64,000 bases of DNA from Bacteroidales bacterium (GCA_026416095.1 JAOAFV010000048.1:1-64000); one strand, 5' to 3'. Numbered from the stretch's first letter, positions 49,361 to 60,069 are shown. Numbers and translations are program-made. Notes: a model not told the origin generated them from the letters alone.

Positions 49361-50343
49361 ATATGCTTATCAATTACAAAAACCTTTTTACTTTTATAAA
49401 ACAGATGCCTTATTCCTATTTCAATACCTCCTCTCATGTGGCTTGCTTGCATCAAAGGAGAAATATTAATATCATAACTCAAAACAAGTTGAGTATTATT
49501 ATAATTGAACCCCCCATATAAAATAATAGCATCGTTTGCTCTAACGCTTAGCCCTAAGTAATACTTATTAAAGTTCACATTCGCAGATTCTATTGTAAAT
49601 AAACCGCCAATATATATTTCTTTAAGTTTATACTGATTTGACCATAAGAGCATTGGAGAAAAAATTACATTTTCTGTAATTGGCATGTTTAAATTTGTAT
49701 AAATATTAAACTTTCTGTCGAGCAATACTTTATAGGAATTATAAAAAGACTTTTGTGGCTTAAAAATATGAAATAAACCAATACCAAAGTTTAAGTAACT
49801 ATTATTTATTTTCTTTGAAATATAAATACCACCATTAAAATCAAAAAAATAAAACTTTTTTTCAGGAAACATTTCATTATGTGGAATATTTGGGTCGTAA
49901 GTTATACCATTATATTGATTATCGAAATAAAACTTACTAAAATCAATGGTATTCTGATTAAATAAGGGCAAGAACCCTACCGCGAAAAAAAAAGAAGAAT
50001 CCATTACAAATGATGAGTAGTAAATATTTAAAGCACATTGTAGTGTACCAAATTTTCCATCACCAGCATAATCGTTATTAAATAAAAATCCATATCCAGC
50101 TCTCCCAGCTAAGGGGAACAATTTTAAATTATTTTCAAAAGAAAAAGAATATGTAGTATATGGAATCGTAACAGAATACCATTGCGACCTATAATTAAGG
50201 TGAAACCTATAATCATAATAGTAAGTTCCCGATTCAGCAGGATTTAAGTTCATTGGCGACATAAAAAATTGTGAAAAGTGAATATCTTGTGAGTAGGTTA
50301 AGAAAAATTGAAATATTGAAAATATAACTAATATAATCGTCAT
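49342..50343 (-). CDS. PorP/SprF family type IX secretion outer-membrane protein
   Basis: QDIHFSQFFMSPMNLNPAESGTYYYDYRFHLNYRSQWYSVTIPYTTYSFSFE is the classical PorP/SprF N-terminus. Confidence 0.92.
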   Translation of the reverse strand: MTIILVIFSIFQFFLTYSQDIHFSQFFMSPMNLNPAESGTYYYDYRFHLNYRSQWYSVTIPYTTYSFSFENNLKLFPLAGRAGYGFLFNNDYAGDGKFGTLQCALNIYYSSFVMDSSFFFAVGFLPLFNQNTIDFSKFYFDNQYNGITYDPNIPHNEMFPEKKFYFFDFNGGIYISKKINNSYLNFGIGLFHIFKPQKSFYNSYKVLLDRKFNIYTNLNMPITENVIFSPMLLWSNQYKLKEIYIGGLFTIESANVNFNKYYLGLSVRANDAIILYGGFNYNNTQLVLSYDINISPLMQASHMRGGIEIGIRHLFYKSKKVFVIDKHICPTIL

Positions 50344-50419
50344 CTAAATGTTTTTATTAAAAGCACAAACAAAAATAAACCTAACACAAAATCTATCACT
50401 TTTTTTAAATGTAATGTAA

Positions 50420-53400
50420 TCATCTAATAAGTGTAATATTTCCTTTTTTTTCGAAGTAAATATTATTAATACATTTTACTTTTAAATAGTAAACAAAAAC
50501 AGCTGGGTCTAACAGTACGCCTTTATAAGTTCCATCCCATCCTTTATTGACTGATGTTGTTTCGAATACACATTCGCCCCATCTGTCGTAAATTGCAAAG
50601 TAAACATCAATTGCCATTGGAGCATGTAAATAAAGTACATCGTTAATTCCATCGTTATTAGGTGTAAAAGCATTTGGCACATAAATATAAGGTTCTTCGC
50701 ATATAACATCCATTACTATTATTTGTACAGAATCTATATTTGTACAACCGAAAGCATCGGTTACTGAAACATAATAAGTAATAGTTGATGGAGGTTTAGC
50801 TTTAGGATTTTGAATATACTGATTCGACAAATTATTCGATGGCCACCAAAAATAACTGTAATTTTCCGACAAAGTATTTGCCATTAATTGCGTAGTTTGC
50901 CCTACATAAATAACTTGTGGATTAGCCATGGCATTAAGTGGCGGAGAATAGTTTTGATGAGTAATTATAATCTCATAAGTAGCTGTACAGCCATTAGCAT
51001 CTGTTATAGTCACAGAATAAGCTCCCTGACATAAGTTAGTTATTGTCGAAGTATTCTCACCAGTATTCCAATTGTAATAATAAGGAAAAGTTCCGCCCGA
51101 TGTAACTAAGCTTATTTTGCCATTGCAAGAATGTAAGCATAAAGGTAATGTAATATTTGTATCGGCAAATATATGTGGGGGTTCGGTTATATTAAAAAAT
51201 ATAGTATCGGAGCAGCTATGAGCATCAGTAATAAAAATCCAGTAAGTACCAGCAGTTATATTTTCTATAGAAGAGACATTGTAAGCACCATTAAACCACA
51301 AATAATTATAAGGAGGTGTACCTCCTGTTATATGACTCAATGTTACAGTTGTATTACCACCATTGCATTTTATAGGTGGTACATTTAAAATTGCATTCAA
51401 ACTATCGGGTTGAGCAACATAAACATAAGCTGCTCTGAAGCAATTTTCTGCATCTTTTACTGTAACGGAGTAAATTCCAGCACATAAATTACTAATAGTA
51501 GTAGTTGTTTCACCAGTATTCCAAAAATATAAATAAGGAGGGGTACTTTGTTCGGTGATGTATACAGTAGCTGACCCATCGCAAGATCCGTAACAATTGG
51601 CAGAGTCGACTGTTACAAGTATTTGCAACGTAGATGGATCGGTAACTGTAGCCAAAAGAATGGTATCGCATCCATGTTTATCAATAACAGTAACAATATA
51701 TGTTCCAGCGTACAAATTGTTTATTTGAGGGGTAGTCATGCCATTATTCCAAAAATAAAAATATGGTTCGGTTCCACCTGTTACAGAAACTGAAATTGCT
51801 CCAGTGTTCGGATGTATTGAATCGCATTGTGCATTAGAAATTACACTTATACTTGCTTGTAAAACAGGAGGATTAATAAGCAATGTATCTAAAACAAAAA
51901 AACATCCTATAGCATCGGTAATAGTAACAATATAGTGACCTGCACATAAATTTGTTATAGTTGGAGTACTTGCACCTGTATTCCATTCAAAAGAATAAGG
52001 TGCAACACCACCTGTAATACCTATTGCTATTTGCCCATTACAATCGTTATTACATTTTACTGGTTCAACATTTGTTATATATGCCGAAAAATCATTAACA
52101 TCGACTAAAATAGAGTCATGATCGGTACATCCATACGAATTAGTAATAGTTACATAAAACATAACATCGGTTGAAATATTAACTTGCGGTGTAGCAGTAT
52201 TTGTTTCGCCAATTATAAATTCAGCAGGTTGCCATGTATATGAAACAGTACCATCATAAGAGGTAACAGCATACAGTTGAGGTATTGTACCTTTACATAT
52301 TAAGGTATCGGATTGTATGTTTATATCAGCATAATGAACATTTACTATTACACTATCTATTTTACTACATACATCATTATAGACAGACACATAATATGTA
52401 GTAGTTTGTTGTGGGCTAACCGTAATAGTACTTGTTGTACCTATAATTTGCGAAAATGAAGGCGATAACGACCACAAATAGTTTACATTTAAATAATAAG
52501 AATTTGCAATGACAGAAATATTTGTAATCTCACCTTTACAAATATCGACATCATTAGTATTAAGAGTTAAATTATCCACCATTACCGAAAAAGTAACTGT
52601 ATCGGAAATATTACATGAATTTAAAGAAGAAGCTATTAAAGTAACATTATATATTCCAGGACTAGAATAAACATGAGAAGGATTTGGTTGAGTGGAATAA
52701 GTTCCATCACCAAAGTCCCAAAAATACTGAGTGGCCATTTGACTCATGTTTGAAAAATGCATTGTATCGCCTAAACAAACGGGTTGAGCTTCAAAATGTG
52801 CTACTGTGAGTGGTAATGCAAAACTGAATTTAAATAAAGCATTGTTACAATTAAAACCTGCATTGCCGTTATTATTAGACCAAGCCCCTGGATTTGGGTA
52901 TGTTGGGAATTGATTGCACCCACCACAGCTAGCACAAACCGATTGGTATATATTACCCCACTTATCAAAGCGGCTAGTGCCACCATCAACATGATCGTGG
53001 CCACTGTACCCACAACTAGCATAGTGTATTTCGCCAAGAAAAGTAGCATATTCTATATGTGAAGCATCTTCGCTTAAAACCATTAAATAAAAATCTTGTC
53101 CATCGGTTTGCGATTGAAAGGCATTAGGAGTTACATACATATTTTTTGTTCCTTGAATTTGAGTCCAATCACCAGCCCATTCTCTTCCCCAACCAGAAAT
53201 ATAAACTCTATTACAATAATCAACAGAAAATGCAGTAAGTGAAATATTAGGTCTTCCAAGGCCTGTTCCAAAAGCTGTACTCCAAATCACTTGCGATAAA
53301 TTATTGTTAAACTTAGTTATAAACTGACCACTACTGGGTGTACCAAAATTTGTGTTAATTATATAAGCATTTCCCAAAGCTTCGGTTTGCCCTGCCACAT

Positions 53401-55147
53401 AAATGTTTCCTTGTTTATCAACTCTAACAAAATATAATTGATCGTAAGTATTTGTACCCCAGTATGTACATCTTAATATTGAACTTCCTGTATTATTAAT
53501 TTTTGCTACAAATCCATTAACACTTCCAAAACCTGGATTCAGTGGTTGTATTACACCGCCTGTTGTTGGTATATTAGACGATAATGTACCACCAGCAATG
53601 TATACATTATTATTTCCATCAATATCAAGTGAATAAATAGCATCGTCTTCGGAACCACCAAAATAAGAGCTCCACAATAACTGTGAACAATGCGGATTAA
53701 GTTTAAATACTACCCCATCTTGCTGACCGTTATAACTTATATCAAAAGCACCTTGAGTAGTAGGGAAATTTGACGAAAACGTACAAGTTGCAACATAAAT
53801 ATTGTTTGTTTCATCGCAAATAACCTCTCCTCGAGCTCCATCGGCATAATTATAGTAAAGAGTACTGCTATTGCCTGTCATAATAAAATTTTCGTAATAT
53901 TGTCGAAAGTTAAGACCATCGTTGTCGCTACCTCCAATAAATGTAGACCCTAGTAGCTGAGTGCCATCGGAACTTAGTCTAGTAATAAAAATATCGGTAC
54001 CATTACCAAATCTGATCACATTGTCGTAAACAATAGTAGTACCCCCATTAAAGGTATTATCGTATGCATTTGAGGTAACAGGAAAATCGGCAGAACCAGT
54101 AGTACCCATTATTATTAGGTCGTTAGAACGATTACATACCAGACTATGTGGTAATTCTTCGCTTTGTGCTCCTCCTAAGTAAGTGGCCCATAAGCGTTGA
54201 GTACCATCGGCAGTATATTTTATAATGCCAATATCGCAACCCAATGCATACCACGATAAATTCGGATCGTAAGGTTCACCACCAGCAAAATTTACCTGAA
54301 AAGCACCTAGCGAAGTAGGATAGCCAACGTCAAAAACAATACCACCCGAAAAAGCATTATTATAGCTATCGAATGTTGCTGTAAATCCCCAGTTATCGGC
54401 CGATGAACCCGTATACGTCGAAAATACTATAGTTGGATCTATTATTAAATCGTAATTTTCGTTGTATTCATCAAGTATTTGAAACGCAACATATTTGTTA
54501 GCATATATCAAAAAATTACATTTAACTTCTTTTTTCTTACCATTTATTATTTGATAAGCATATGGTTTCAACTCTACGGTTCTTGTTAAAGATGTTTTTG
54601 CAACAACATTACCAGAATCATCGATATACAAAGAATCTACGCCCTCATATTTTATTTTTATATCATGAGGATTACCATTAGGATGAATAATAAAATCGTA
54701 CTGAAGATTACCTTCTTTATTAAAATATATCTGATAGTCTATGTTATCATATATTCCTGGAAACAATAGTTTTTTGTATCTTCCTACTTTTGAAGCCCAT
54801 TTTTCGGGATTATTTCCTATGAAATAATTTTCATAATCTTTTTCTTTTTCCAAAGGAATTGGAACACATATGTTTGCGCCATGAAAACTGAAACGAAAAG
54901 CATGAAAATGTACTACATCAATTTTTTTTTGGCCATTATAATTATGATGAGCTCTTGATTTATGAAAATCTTTTCCTGAATAAAAATTAAATGTAAAAGA
55001 GTTACTTTCTATAAAACATGCTCCTGTTGGAAATTTTACTTTGTATAAAATATTTTTTGGCCATTGTCCTTTGTTCTCTATAAAGGCATTCTGCGAATTT
55101 ATTGAAGTTGCAATTAAAAGCTGAAATAATGCTAAAATTATTATCAA
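50420..55147 (-). CDS. very large adhesin: DUF7948/SBBP beta-propeller, PKD, five SprB repeats, gliding-motility-associated type-B CTD
   Basis: AFIENKGQWPKNILYKVKFPTGACF; SBBP-like GNNNVYIAGGTLSSNIPTT; PKD YFWDFGDGTYSTQPNPSHVYSSPGIYNVTL; CTD YVPNAFTPNNDGINDVLYL..IYDRWGECVFET...GWDGTYKG. No ATG near the signal peptide; TTG at 55147 is the likely start. Confidence 0.85.
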   Translation of the reverse strand: MIIILALFQLLIATSINSQNAFIENKGQWPKNILYKVKFPTGACFIESNSFTFNFYSGKDFHKSRAHHNYNGQKKIDVVHFHAFRFSFHGANICVPIPLEKEKDYENYFIGNNPEKWASKVGRYKKLLFPGIYDNIDYQIYFNKEGNLQYDFIIHPNGNPHDIKIKYEGVDSLYIDDSGNVVAKTSLTRTVELKPYAYQIINGKKKEVKCNFLIYANKYVAFQILDEYNENYDLIIDPTIVFSTYTGSSADNWGFTATFDSYNNAFSGGIVFDVGYPTSLGAFQVNFAGGEPYDPNLSWYALGCDIGIIKYTADGTQRLWATYLGGAQSEELPHSLVCNRSNDLIIMGTTGSADFPVTSNAYDNTFNGGTTIVYDNVIRFGNGTDIFITRLSSDGTQLLGSTFIGGSDNDGLNFRQYYENFIMTGNSSTLYYNYADGARGEVICDETNNIYVATCTFSSNFPTTQGAFDISYNGQQDGVVFKLNPHCSQLLWSSYFGGSEDDAIYSLDIDGNNNVYIAGGTLSSNIPTTGGVIQPLNPGFGSVNGFVAKINNTGSSILRCTYWGTNTYDQLYFVRVDKQGNIYVAGQTEALGNAYIINTNFGTPSSGQFITKFNNNLSQVIWSTAFGTGLGRPNISLTAFSVDYCNRVYISGWGREWAGDWTQIQGTKNMYVTPNAFQSQTDGQDFYLMVLSEDASHIEYATFLGEIHYASCGYSGHDHVDGGTSRFDKWGNIYQSVCASCGGCNQFPTYPNPGAWSNNNGNAGFNCNNALFKFSFALPLTVAHFEAQPVCLGDTMHFSNMSQMATQYFWDFGDGTYSTQPNPSHVYSSPGIYNVTLIASSLNSCNISDTVTFSVMVDNLTLNTNDVDICKGEITNISVIANSYYLNVNYLWSLSPSFSQIIGTTSTITVSPQQTTTYYVSVYNDVCSKIDSVIVNVHYADINIQSDTLICKGTIPQLYAVTSYDGTVSYTWQPAEFIIGETNTATPQVNISTDVMFYVTITNSYGCTDHDSILVDVNDFSAYITNVEPVKCNNDCNGQIAIGITGGVAPYSFEWNTGASTPTITNLCAGHYIVTITDAIGCFFVLDTLLINPPVLQASISVISNAQCDSIHPNTGAISVSVTGGTEPYFYFWNNGMTTPQINNLYAGTYIVTVIDKHGCDTILLATVTDPSTLQILVTVDSANCYGSCDGSATVYITEQSTPPYLYFWNTGETTTTISNLCAGIYSVTVKDAENCFRAAYVYVAQPDSLNAILNVPPIKCNGGNTTVTLSHITGGTPPYNYLWFNGAYNVSSIENITAGTYWIFITDAHSCSDTIFFNITEPPHIFADTNITLPLCLHSCNGKISLVTSGGTFPYYYNWNTGENTSTITNLCQGAYSVTITDANGCTATYEIIITHQNYSPPLNAMANPQVIYVGQTTQLMANTLSENYSYFWWPSNNLSNQYIQNPKAKPPSTITYYVSVTDAFGCTNIDSVQIIVMDVICEEPYIYVPNAFTPNNDGINDVLYLHAPMAIDVYFAIYDRWGECVFETTSVNKGWDGTYKGVLLDPAVFVYYLKVKCINNIYFEKKGNITLIR
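50955..52080 (-). repeat. five tandem SprB-type repeats (~70-75 aa each)
   Basis: Recurring xxCxxxCNGxxxxxxxGGxxPYxxxWNxGxxTxxIxNLCAGxYxVTITDAxGC. Confidence 0.85.
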
Positions 55148-55166
55148 TTTTACTACAATTTTTTTA

Positions 55167-55174
55167 CAAATATA
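55167..55174 (-). promoter_or_regulatory. putative -7 element TATATTTG
   Basis: TAnnTTTG match upstream of the giant adhesin gene. Confidence 0.4.
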
Positions 55175-55295
55175 AAGAAAAAACAAAAAATTTAGATAAA
55201 TGTTGCTTGTTTTCAAAAAAACTTACGATATAGGTGATATAATGTAAAAACAAAGTTTCCGAAAAGAAATATTTAACTCTATAAAAAAGGCTTTT

Positions 55296-56876
55296 TCAAA
55301 TTAATGTTTTGTAACCAAAATGAACTTTTATATTTTTCCACAAAAAATTCATTGGATTTACTTTACCTATACCATAAGTAACAAAAAAAATTCCGTTTTT
55401 AGTAAATAAATCTATTCCAAAACCAGTTGCATGTGCAAAATAGTTTTTATTTTCATAATTAAACACCGAAAAATCGTAAAATGGATAAACTTGCGTCTCA
55501 TTTCCAAGTATATAACGTAATTCAAGAGAAAGTAAATGATATGCATTTGCAAAAATAGATTCTTCGTCAAAACCACGTAAGTTTTTACTTCCTCCAAATT
55601 TTATCAGCTCATTTTTATATACAACATTAGAAATATATTCTGTAGAATTATTCAACTTTACTACAAATCTTTTATAAATATCAAAATAAAAATCAGACTT
55701 TAACGAAAAACTAATGTGTCTTTTATTAGCCAAGTCTGCAAAGGTAGTAAGAAGATAATTAAGCGATAAATTAATTCTTATTCCTTTTCTTGGCAAATAT
55801 TGCCGATTTAATCTTGAATATCTGAGATTTATTCCATAGGCATATGATTTAAAAGATCTAAATTTTTCGTTATTAGTATACTTAGATACAACCGAATTTT
55901 TTTGAGAATACGAAAAACCAATTCCGTTTAATCCTAATAAATAATAGAAAACTGATGGATTAGAAACAGAGTTTACATAAGAGGTGTCGTGTTTATCGAG
56001 TAACAAATTATATTCTATACCAAATGGTAAATCTAAAAGATACGGATAGCCAAAAGAAGCTTGTAATTTTTGACTTTCTTTTGAATAACTTTTCCAGTTA
56101 AATCTAATAAAATCTGCATGCTTTAAAGTATTTAGCAAAGAAAAGTTAATTTCGCCTGTAAATGTTAATTTGTTTTCTTGATTTGAAAAACCCGCAACCC
56201 CATAAAATTGTTGAAATGAATTTTTTTCTATAAAACATCTTACTATTACTTTATCATTATAAAAGAATACTTTTGAAGCTTCTTTTGTTTTAATAAAAGC
56301 TAAGTCGTTAATTAATTGGTCGGTTATTGCTACATGCGATTCGTTATATGGTTTACCTTTTCTTAAGTTAAGATACGACATCAAAAAATTTTTAGAAATA
56401 TATTTGTTACCAATAACATCTATTGAATCGTATGAAATAAAACTGTTTTTTCTTAACTTGTATAGTAAAAAAACCACATTGTTCTGAATATAAAGGCTAT
56501 CGATAAAAATTTGACAAAATGGATATCCGCTATTTTCGTATCTCTTTAATAATTTATTGATTTTACTATTAAATTTTTTTTCAGATGCATAATAATACTT
56601 CTTACCCGAATGTTCAATAACAAAACGAGATGTTTCAATTAGAGTAAGATAAATTTTAAATTTATTCTCGTACGATATTATACTATCGCATTTAAAAAAC
56701 TTATTTGTTAAACCAGCTACACAGCAATCGCACAAATTTATATCTCCATTTTTATAGAGAGAATCAATAGTTAATATTTTGTTGTATTTTTGCGAATTAA
56801 CAAAACATTCAACTAAGTATTGTGAGTTTACCCGAAAAAAAATTACAAATAGGAAATATGAAAATACATATTTCAC
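55296..56876 (-). CDS. BamA/TamA-family outer membrane protein
   Basis: Signal peptide, POTRA-like segment, C-terminal barrel with FGGSKNLRGFDEESIFANAY. Confidence 0.85.
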   Translation of the reverse strand: MKYVFSYFLFVIFFRVNSQYLVECFVNSQKYNKILTIDSLYKNGDINLCDCCVAGLTNKFFKCDSIISYENKFKIYLTLIETSRFVIEHSGKKYYYASEKKFNSKINKLLKRYENSGYPFCQIFIDSLYIQNNVVFLLYKLRKNSFISYDSIDVIGNKYISKNFLMSYLNLRKGKPYNESHVAITDQLINDLAFIKTKEASKVFFYNDKVIVRCFIEKNSFQQFYGVAGFSNQENKLTFTGEINFSLLNTLKHADFIRFNWKSYSKESQKLQASFGYPYLLDLPFGIEYNLLLDKHDTSYVNSVSNPSVFYYLLGLNGIGFSYSQKNSVVSKYTNNEKFRSFKSYAYGINLRYSRLNRQYLPRKGIRINLSLNYLLTTFADLANKRHISFSLKSDFYFDIYKRFVVKLNNSTEYISNVVYKNELIKFGGSKNLRGFDEESIFANAYHLLSLELRYILGNETQVYPFYDFSVFNYENKNYFAHATGFGIDLFTKNGIFFVTYGIGKVNPMNFLWKNIKVHFGYKTLI

Positions 56877-56880
56877 ACGA

Positions 56881-57630
56881 TTATATAAAATGTTGTTTCT
56901 TTAATAACTTAATAAGTTTTTCGGAAAAGTAAATATTATCTTTTTCTGTATATCTTTTTTCTGTAAACACATGAGCAAGTGTTTTAACATTATTAATACT
57001 TACAAGATCTTTGTAAAATTTGCTATTTTCTTTTTCTTCATATAAACTATTAATAATTTCTTCAGTATAATTTTTATAAGTTTCGTAATGTACAACAGCT
57101 TCTAATGGTAGTCTATCTGTCAATTCTGGTGATTCATCAGGATAACCGACAACTAAAGAAGTTACAGGAATAACACCATCTGGTAAATTTAAAATCTCGG
57201 TTATTTGGTCGGCATTATATAATGTTGTTCCAAGATAACATATACCTAAGCCATTATATTCTGCTTCGAGTGCAGCATTTTGAGCAGCAAGTAAAGCATC
57301 GATAGTGGCATTCATAAACCATAAGAAATTCCTGTATGCTGGTTTTGCATCTCGATAAATACACCACTTTTCGAATCTATTCAAATCGGCACAAAAAGTA
57401 AGTATAAGTGGAGCTTCTAAAACCATATTCTGTTTAAAATGAACTTCCCATAATCTTTTTTTAATTTCTTCATTTTTAGTTACAATTATGCTATAAAGTT
57501 GCATATTACCAGTAGTTGAAGCCCTTATTGCAGCTTTTAAAATACTTTCAATAATTTGATCCGGTACATTAATACTCTTATATTTTCTAATTGATCGGTG
57601 AGAAAAAATTGTATCCATTTTTTTTCTCAA
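56881..57630 (-). CDS. nitroreductase family protein
   Basis: MDTIFSHRSIRKYKSINVPDQIIESILKAAIRASTTGNMQLYSIIV, LGICYLGTT. Confidence 0.9.
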   Translation of the reverse strand: MRKKMDTIFSHRSIRKYKSINVPDQIIESILKAAIRASTTGNMQLYSIIVTKNEEIKKRLWEVHFKQNMVLEAPLILTFCADLNRFEKWCIYRDAKPAYRNFLWFMNATIDALLAAQNAALEAEYNGLGICYLGTTLYNADQITEILNLPDGVIPVTSLVVGYPDESPELTDRLPLEAVVHYETYKNYTEEIINSLYEEKENSKFYKDLVSINNVKTLAHVFTEKRYTEKDNIYFSEKLIKLLKKQHFI

Positions 57631-57761
57631 AATTAATTTAACTTAATAAAAAAAATAACGATTATTTATATAAAATTTTTAACATCAAAAAACAATAAAT
57701 GAGTAATTAATAAAGCATAAATAAACGTTTTACAAACATATTTTTATACAACAAAAAATAG

Positions 57762-57769
57762 TATATTTG
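57762..57769 (+). promoter_or_regulatory. putative -7 element TATATTTG
   Basis: TAnnTTTG match 15 nt before ATG 57785. Confidence 0.45.
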
Positions 57770-57784
57770 CAAAAAATTTTTAAA

Positions 57785-59329
57785 ATGTCATTAAGAAGTA
57801 AAACGTTGGAACTAATTCGCCGACGTCAACAGTATTTACAGGGCGGAGGCGAAAAAGCAATAGAAAAACAGATTTCGATGGGCAAATTAACTGCCCGAGA
57901 AAGAATAAAAGCTATCCTTGACAAAGATTCTTTTCAGGAATATGACCTATTTGTTGAACACGAAGCACGCGATTTTGACATGGGTAGTAAAGTACTCTAT
58001 GGCGATGGAGTAATAACTGGAACAGGTACCATTTTTGGATCTCCAGTATGTATATTTGCTCAAGACTTTACTGTAGCGGGTGGTTCACTTGGCCTAATGC
58101 ATGCACGTAAAATTGCAAAAATAATGGATCATGCTCTAAAATTAAGAATTCCTTTAATTGGAATAAATGACAGTGGTGGAGCTCGAATTCAAGAAGGAGT
58201 TAATTCGTTAGCTGGTTATGGCGAAATATTTTTCAGAAATACCTTAGCTTCGGGAGTAATACCTCAAATTTCTGTAATTTTAGGGCCTTGCGCTGGAGGA
58301 GCAGTGTACTCACCTGCTTTAACCGACTTTGTTTTTGTAGTAGACAATATTTCAAAACTTTTTATTACTGGTCCTGAAGTTATAAAAGCTGTTATTGGTG
58401 AAGAAATAAGCATGGAAGATTTAGGCGGAGCTCGTGTACATGCCGAAATTACAGGTAATGCTCATTTTTATGCATCAAGCGAACAAGAATGTTTCGAACA
58501 AGTAAAGAAACTTATCACTTTTATACCATGGAATAATAGCAGAAGAGCATTACCCTTTAAACCTAAAGAGCCTCTTAAAGATTTTAATATAGAAAAAATT
58601 GTCCCCGAAGACCCAACTCTCCCTTACGACGTAAGAGATGTTATTAAAGCTGTTGTTGACGATAGCGATTTTTTTGAAGTTCAAGAATTATGGGCACGTA
58701 ATATTGTAATAGGATTTGCTCGAATTAACGGTGAAAGTGTGGGTATTGTGGCAAATCAGCCAATGTATCTTGCAGGCGTGTTAGATGTAGATTCTTCCGA
58801 CAAAGCCGCTCGTTTCATAAGGTTTTGCGATGCTTTCAATATTCCTATTATTACTTTTGTTGACATACCAGGGTACCTACCAGGTGTAGATCAAGAACAT
58901 GCTGGTGTAATACGACACGGTGCAAAATTATTATATGCATACAGCGAAGCTACTGTACCTAAAATAACAATAATATTAAGAAAAGCATACGGAGGTGGGT
59001 ATATTGCAATGGGCTCAAGACATTTACGAGCCGATTTTGTTTTTGCATGGCCAACTGCCGAAATAGCTGTGATGGGACCCGAAGGAGCTGCTAATATAAT
59101 TTTCAGAAAAGAAATTGCAGAATCGCCCGACCCAGAAAAAACAAGACAACAAAAAATAAAAGAATATAAAGAAAAATTTGCCAACCCATATGTGGCCGCC
59201 GCTAAAGGTTACATTGATGCCGTAATTGAACCTAAAGAAACAAGAAAAATGCTCGTACACTGCATAGAGATCTCAAAAGAAAAAGTTAATACTAATCCTC
59301 CAAAAAAACATGGCATACCTCCCTTCTAA
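57785..59329 (+). CDS. acyl-CoA carboxylase carboxyltransferase subunit (propionyl-CoA carboxylase beta / methylmalonyl-CoA decarboxylase alpha type)
   Basis: GKLTARERIKAILDKDSFQEYDLF, DFTVAGGSLGLMHARKIAKIMD, GINDSGGARIQEGVNSLAGYGEIF, VDIPGYLPGVDQEHAGVIRHGAKLLYAY. Confidence 0.95.
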   Translation: MSLRSKTLELIRRRQQYLQGGGEKAIEKQISMGKLTARERIKAILDKDSFQEYDLFVEHEARDFDMGSKVLYGDGVITGTGTIFGSPVCIFAQDFTVAGGSLGLMHARKIAKIMDHALKLRIPLIGINDSGGARIQEGVNSLAGYGEIFFRNTLASGVIPQISVILGPCAGGAVYSPALTDFVFVVDNISKLFITGPEVIKAVIGEEISMEDLGGARVHAEITGNAHFYASSEQECFEQVKKLITFIPWNNSRRALPFKPKEPLKDFNIEKIVPEDPTLPYDVRDVIKAVVDDSDFFEVQELWARNIVIGFARINGESVGIVANQPMYLAGVLDVDSSDKAARFIRFCDAFNIPIITFVDIPGYLPGVDQEHAGVIRHGAKLLYAYSEATVPKITIILRKAYGGGYIAMGSRHLRADFVFAWPTAEIAVMGPEGAANIIFRKEIAESPDPEKTRQQKIKEYKEKFANPYVAAAKGYIDAVIEPKETRKMLVHCIEISKEKVNTNPPKKHGIPPF

Positions 59330-59335
59330 AAATTT

Positions 59336-59701
59336 GTGGATATGAAAAAATCAAAATCTAAATTACAAAAATACGATAAACTTATTATCGACGATACAGA
59401 ATACAAAACTCTTTTAACTAAAAAATTTATTAATAGGAAAAAGTGGGTTAGCTCAGACCCATCTCTTATTGTGGCTTTTATACCAGGGGTTGTAAGAAAA
59501 ATTTTTGTTTCTGAAGGCGATAAAGTTGAAGAAGGCGATAAAATTATTATCTTAGAAGCAATGAAAATGAAAAATATTATAAAAACAGAATATTCAGGTA
59601 TTGTTAAAAGCATAAATGTAAGTGAAGGACAAAGTATTCCTAAAGGATACGTAATTGCCGAAATAGACATACAAATTAATGAGAAGGAAAAAAAAGAATA
59701 A
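59336..59701 (+). CDS. biotin carboxyl carrier protein
   Basis: GVVRKIFVSEGDKVEEGDKIIILEAMKMKNIIKTEYSGIVKSINVSEGQSIPKGYVIAEI; biotinyl-Lys in EAMKM. Confidence 0.92.
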   Translation: MDMKKSKSKLQKYDKLIIDDTEYKTLLTKKFINRKKWVSSDPSLIVAFIPGVVRKIFVSEGDKVEEGDKIIILEAMKMKNIIKTEYSGIVKSINVSEGQSIPKGYVIAEIDIQINEKEKKE

Positions 59702-60069
59702 AATTTTTACATTTTAAAAATCTTTTTTTTTTATCAATTTTTTTTGGGTTTTTAACTCAACATAGCTAAAATTAAAAGAAAAAATAAAATATTTATTTTT
59801 ATGCTAAAACAAAAAAGATCTTATAACAATTAATTTTTTAAATATTTTCAAATTATACTGATAATACAAAACATGCGATTATAAACTATAGAATTATAAA
59901 TAGAGTAAATCGCAAATACTCATAAACACATAGACTCAATAAAGATAATAAAGCATATAATTATTTCAAGGGTTGTGTATAAGTTTAACAAAAGATGAAT
60001 GTAATTTTATTAATACATAGCTAAATAAATTTGGTATTTCGTAAATAACTGTATATTTCAACAATCTTT

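Noticed and set aside
57767-57784. ORF-track start MQKIFK for the carboxyltransferase
   Set aside because: The TTG is part of the TATATTTG promoter element; ATG at 57785 (MSLRSKTLELI) fits the family N-terminus
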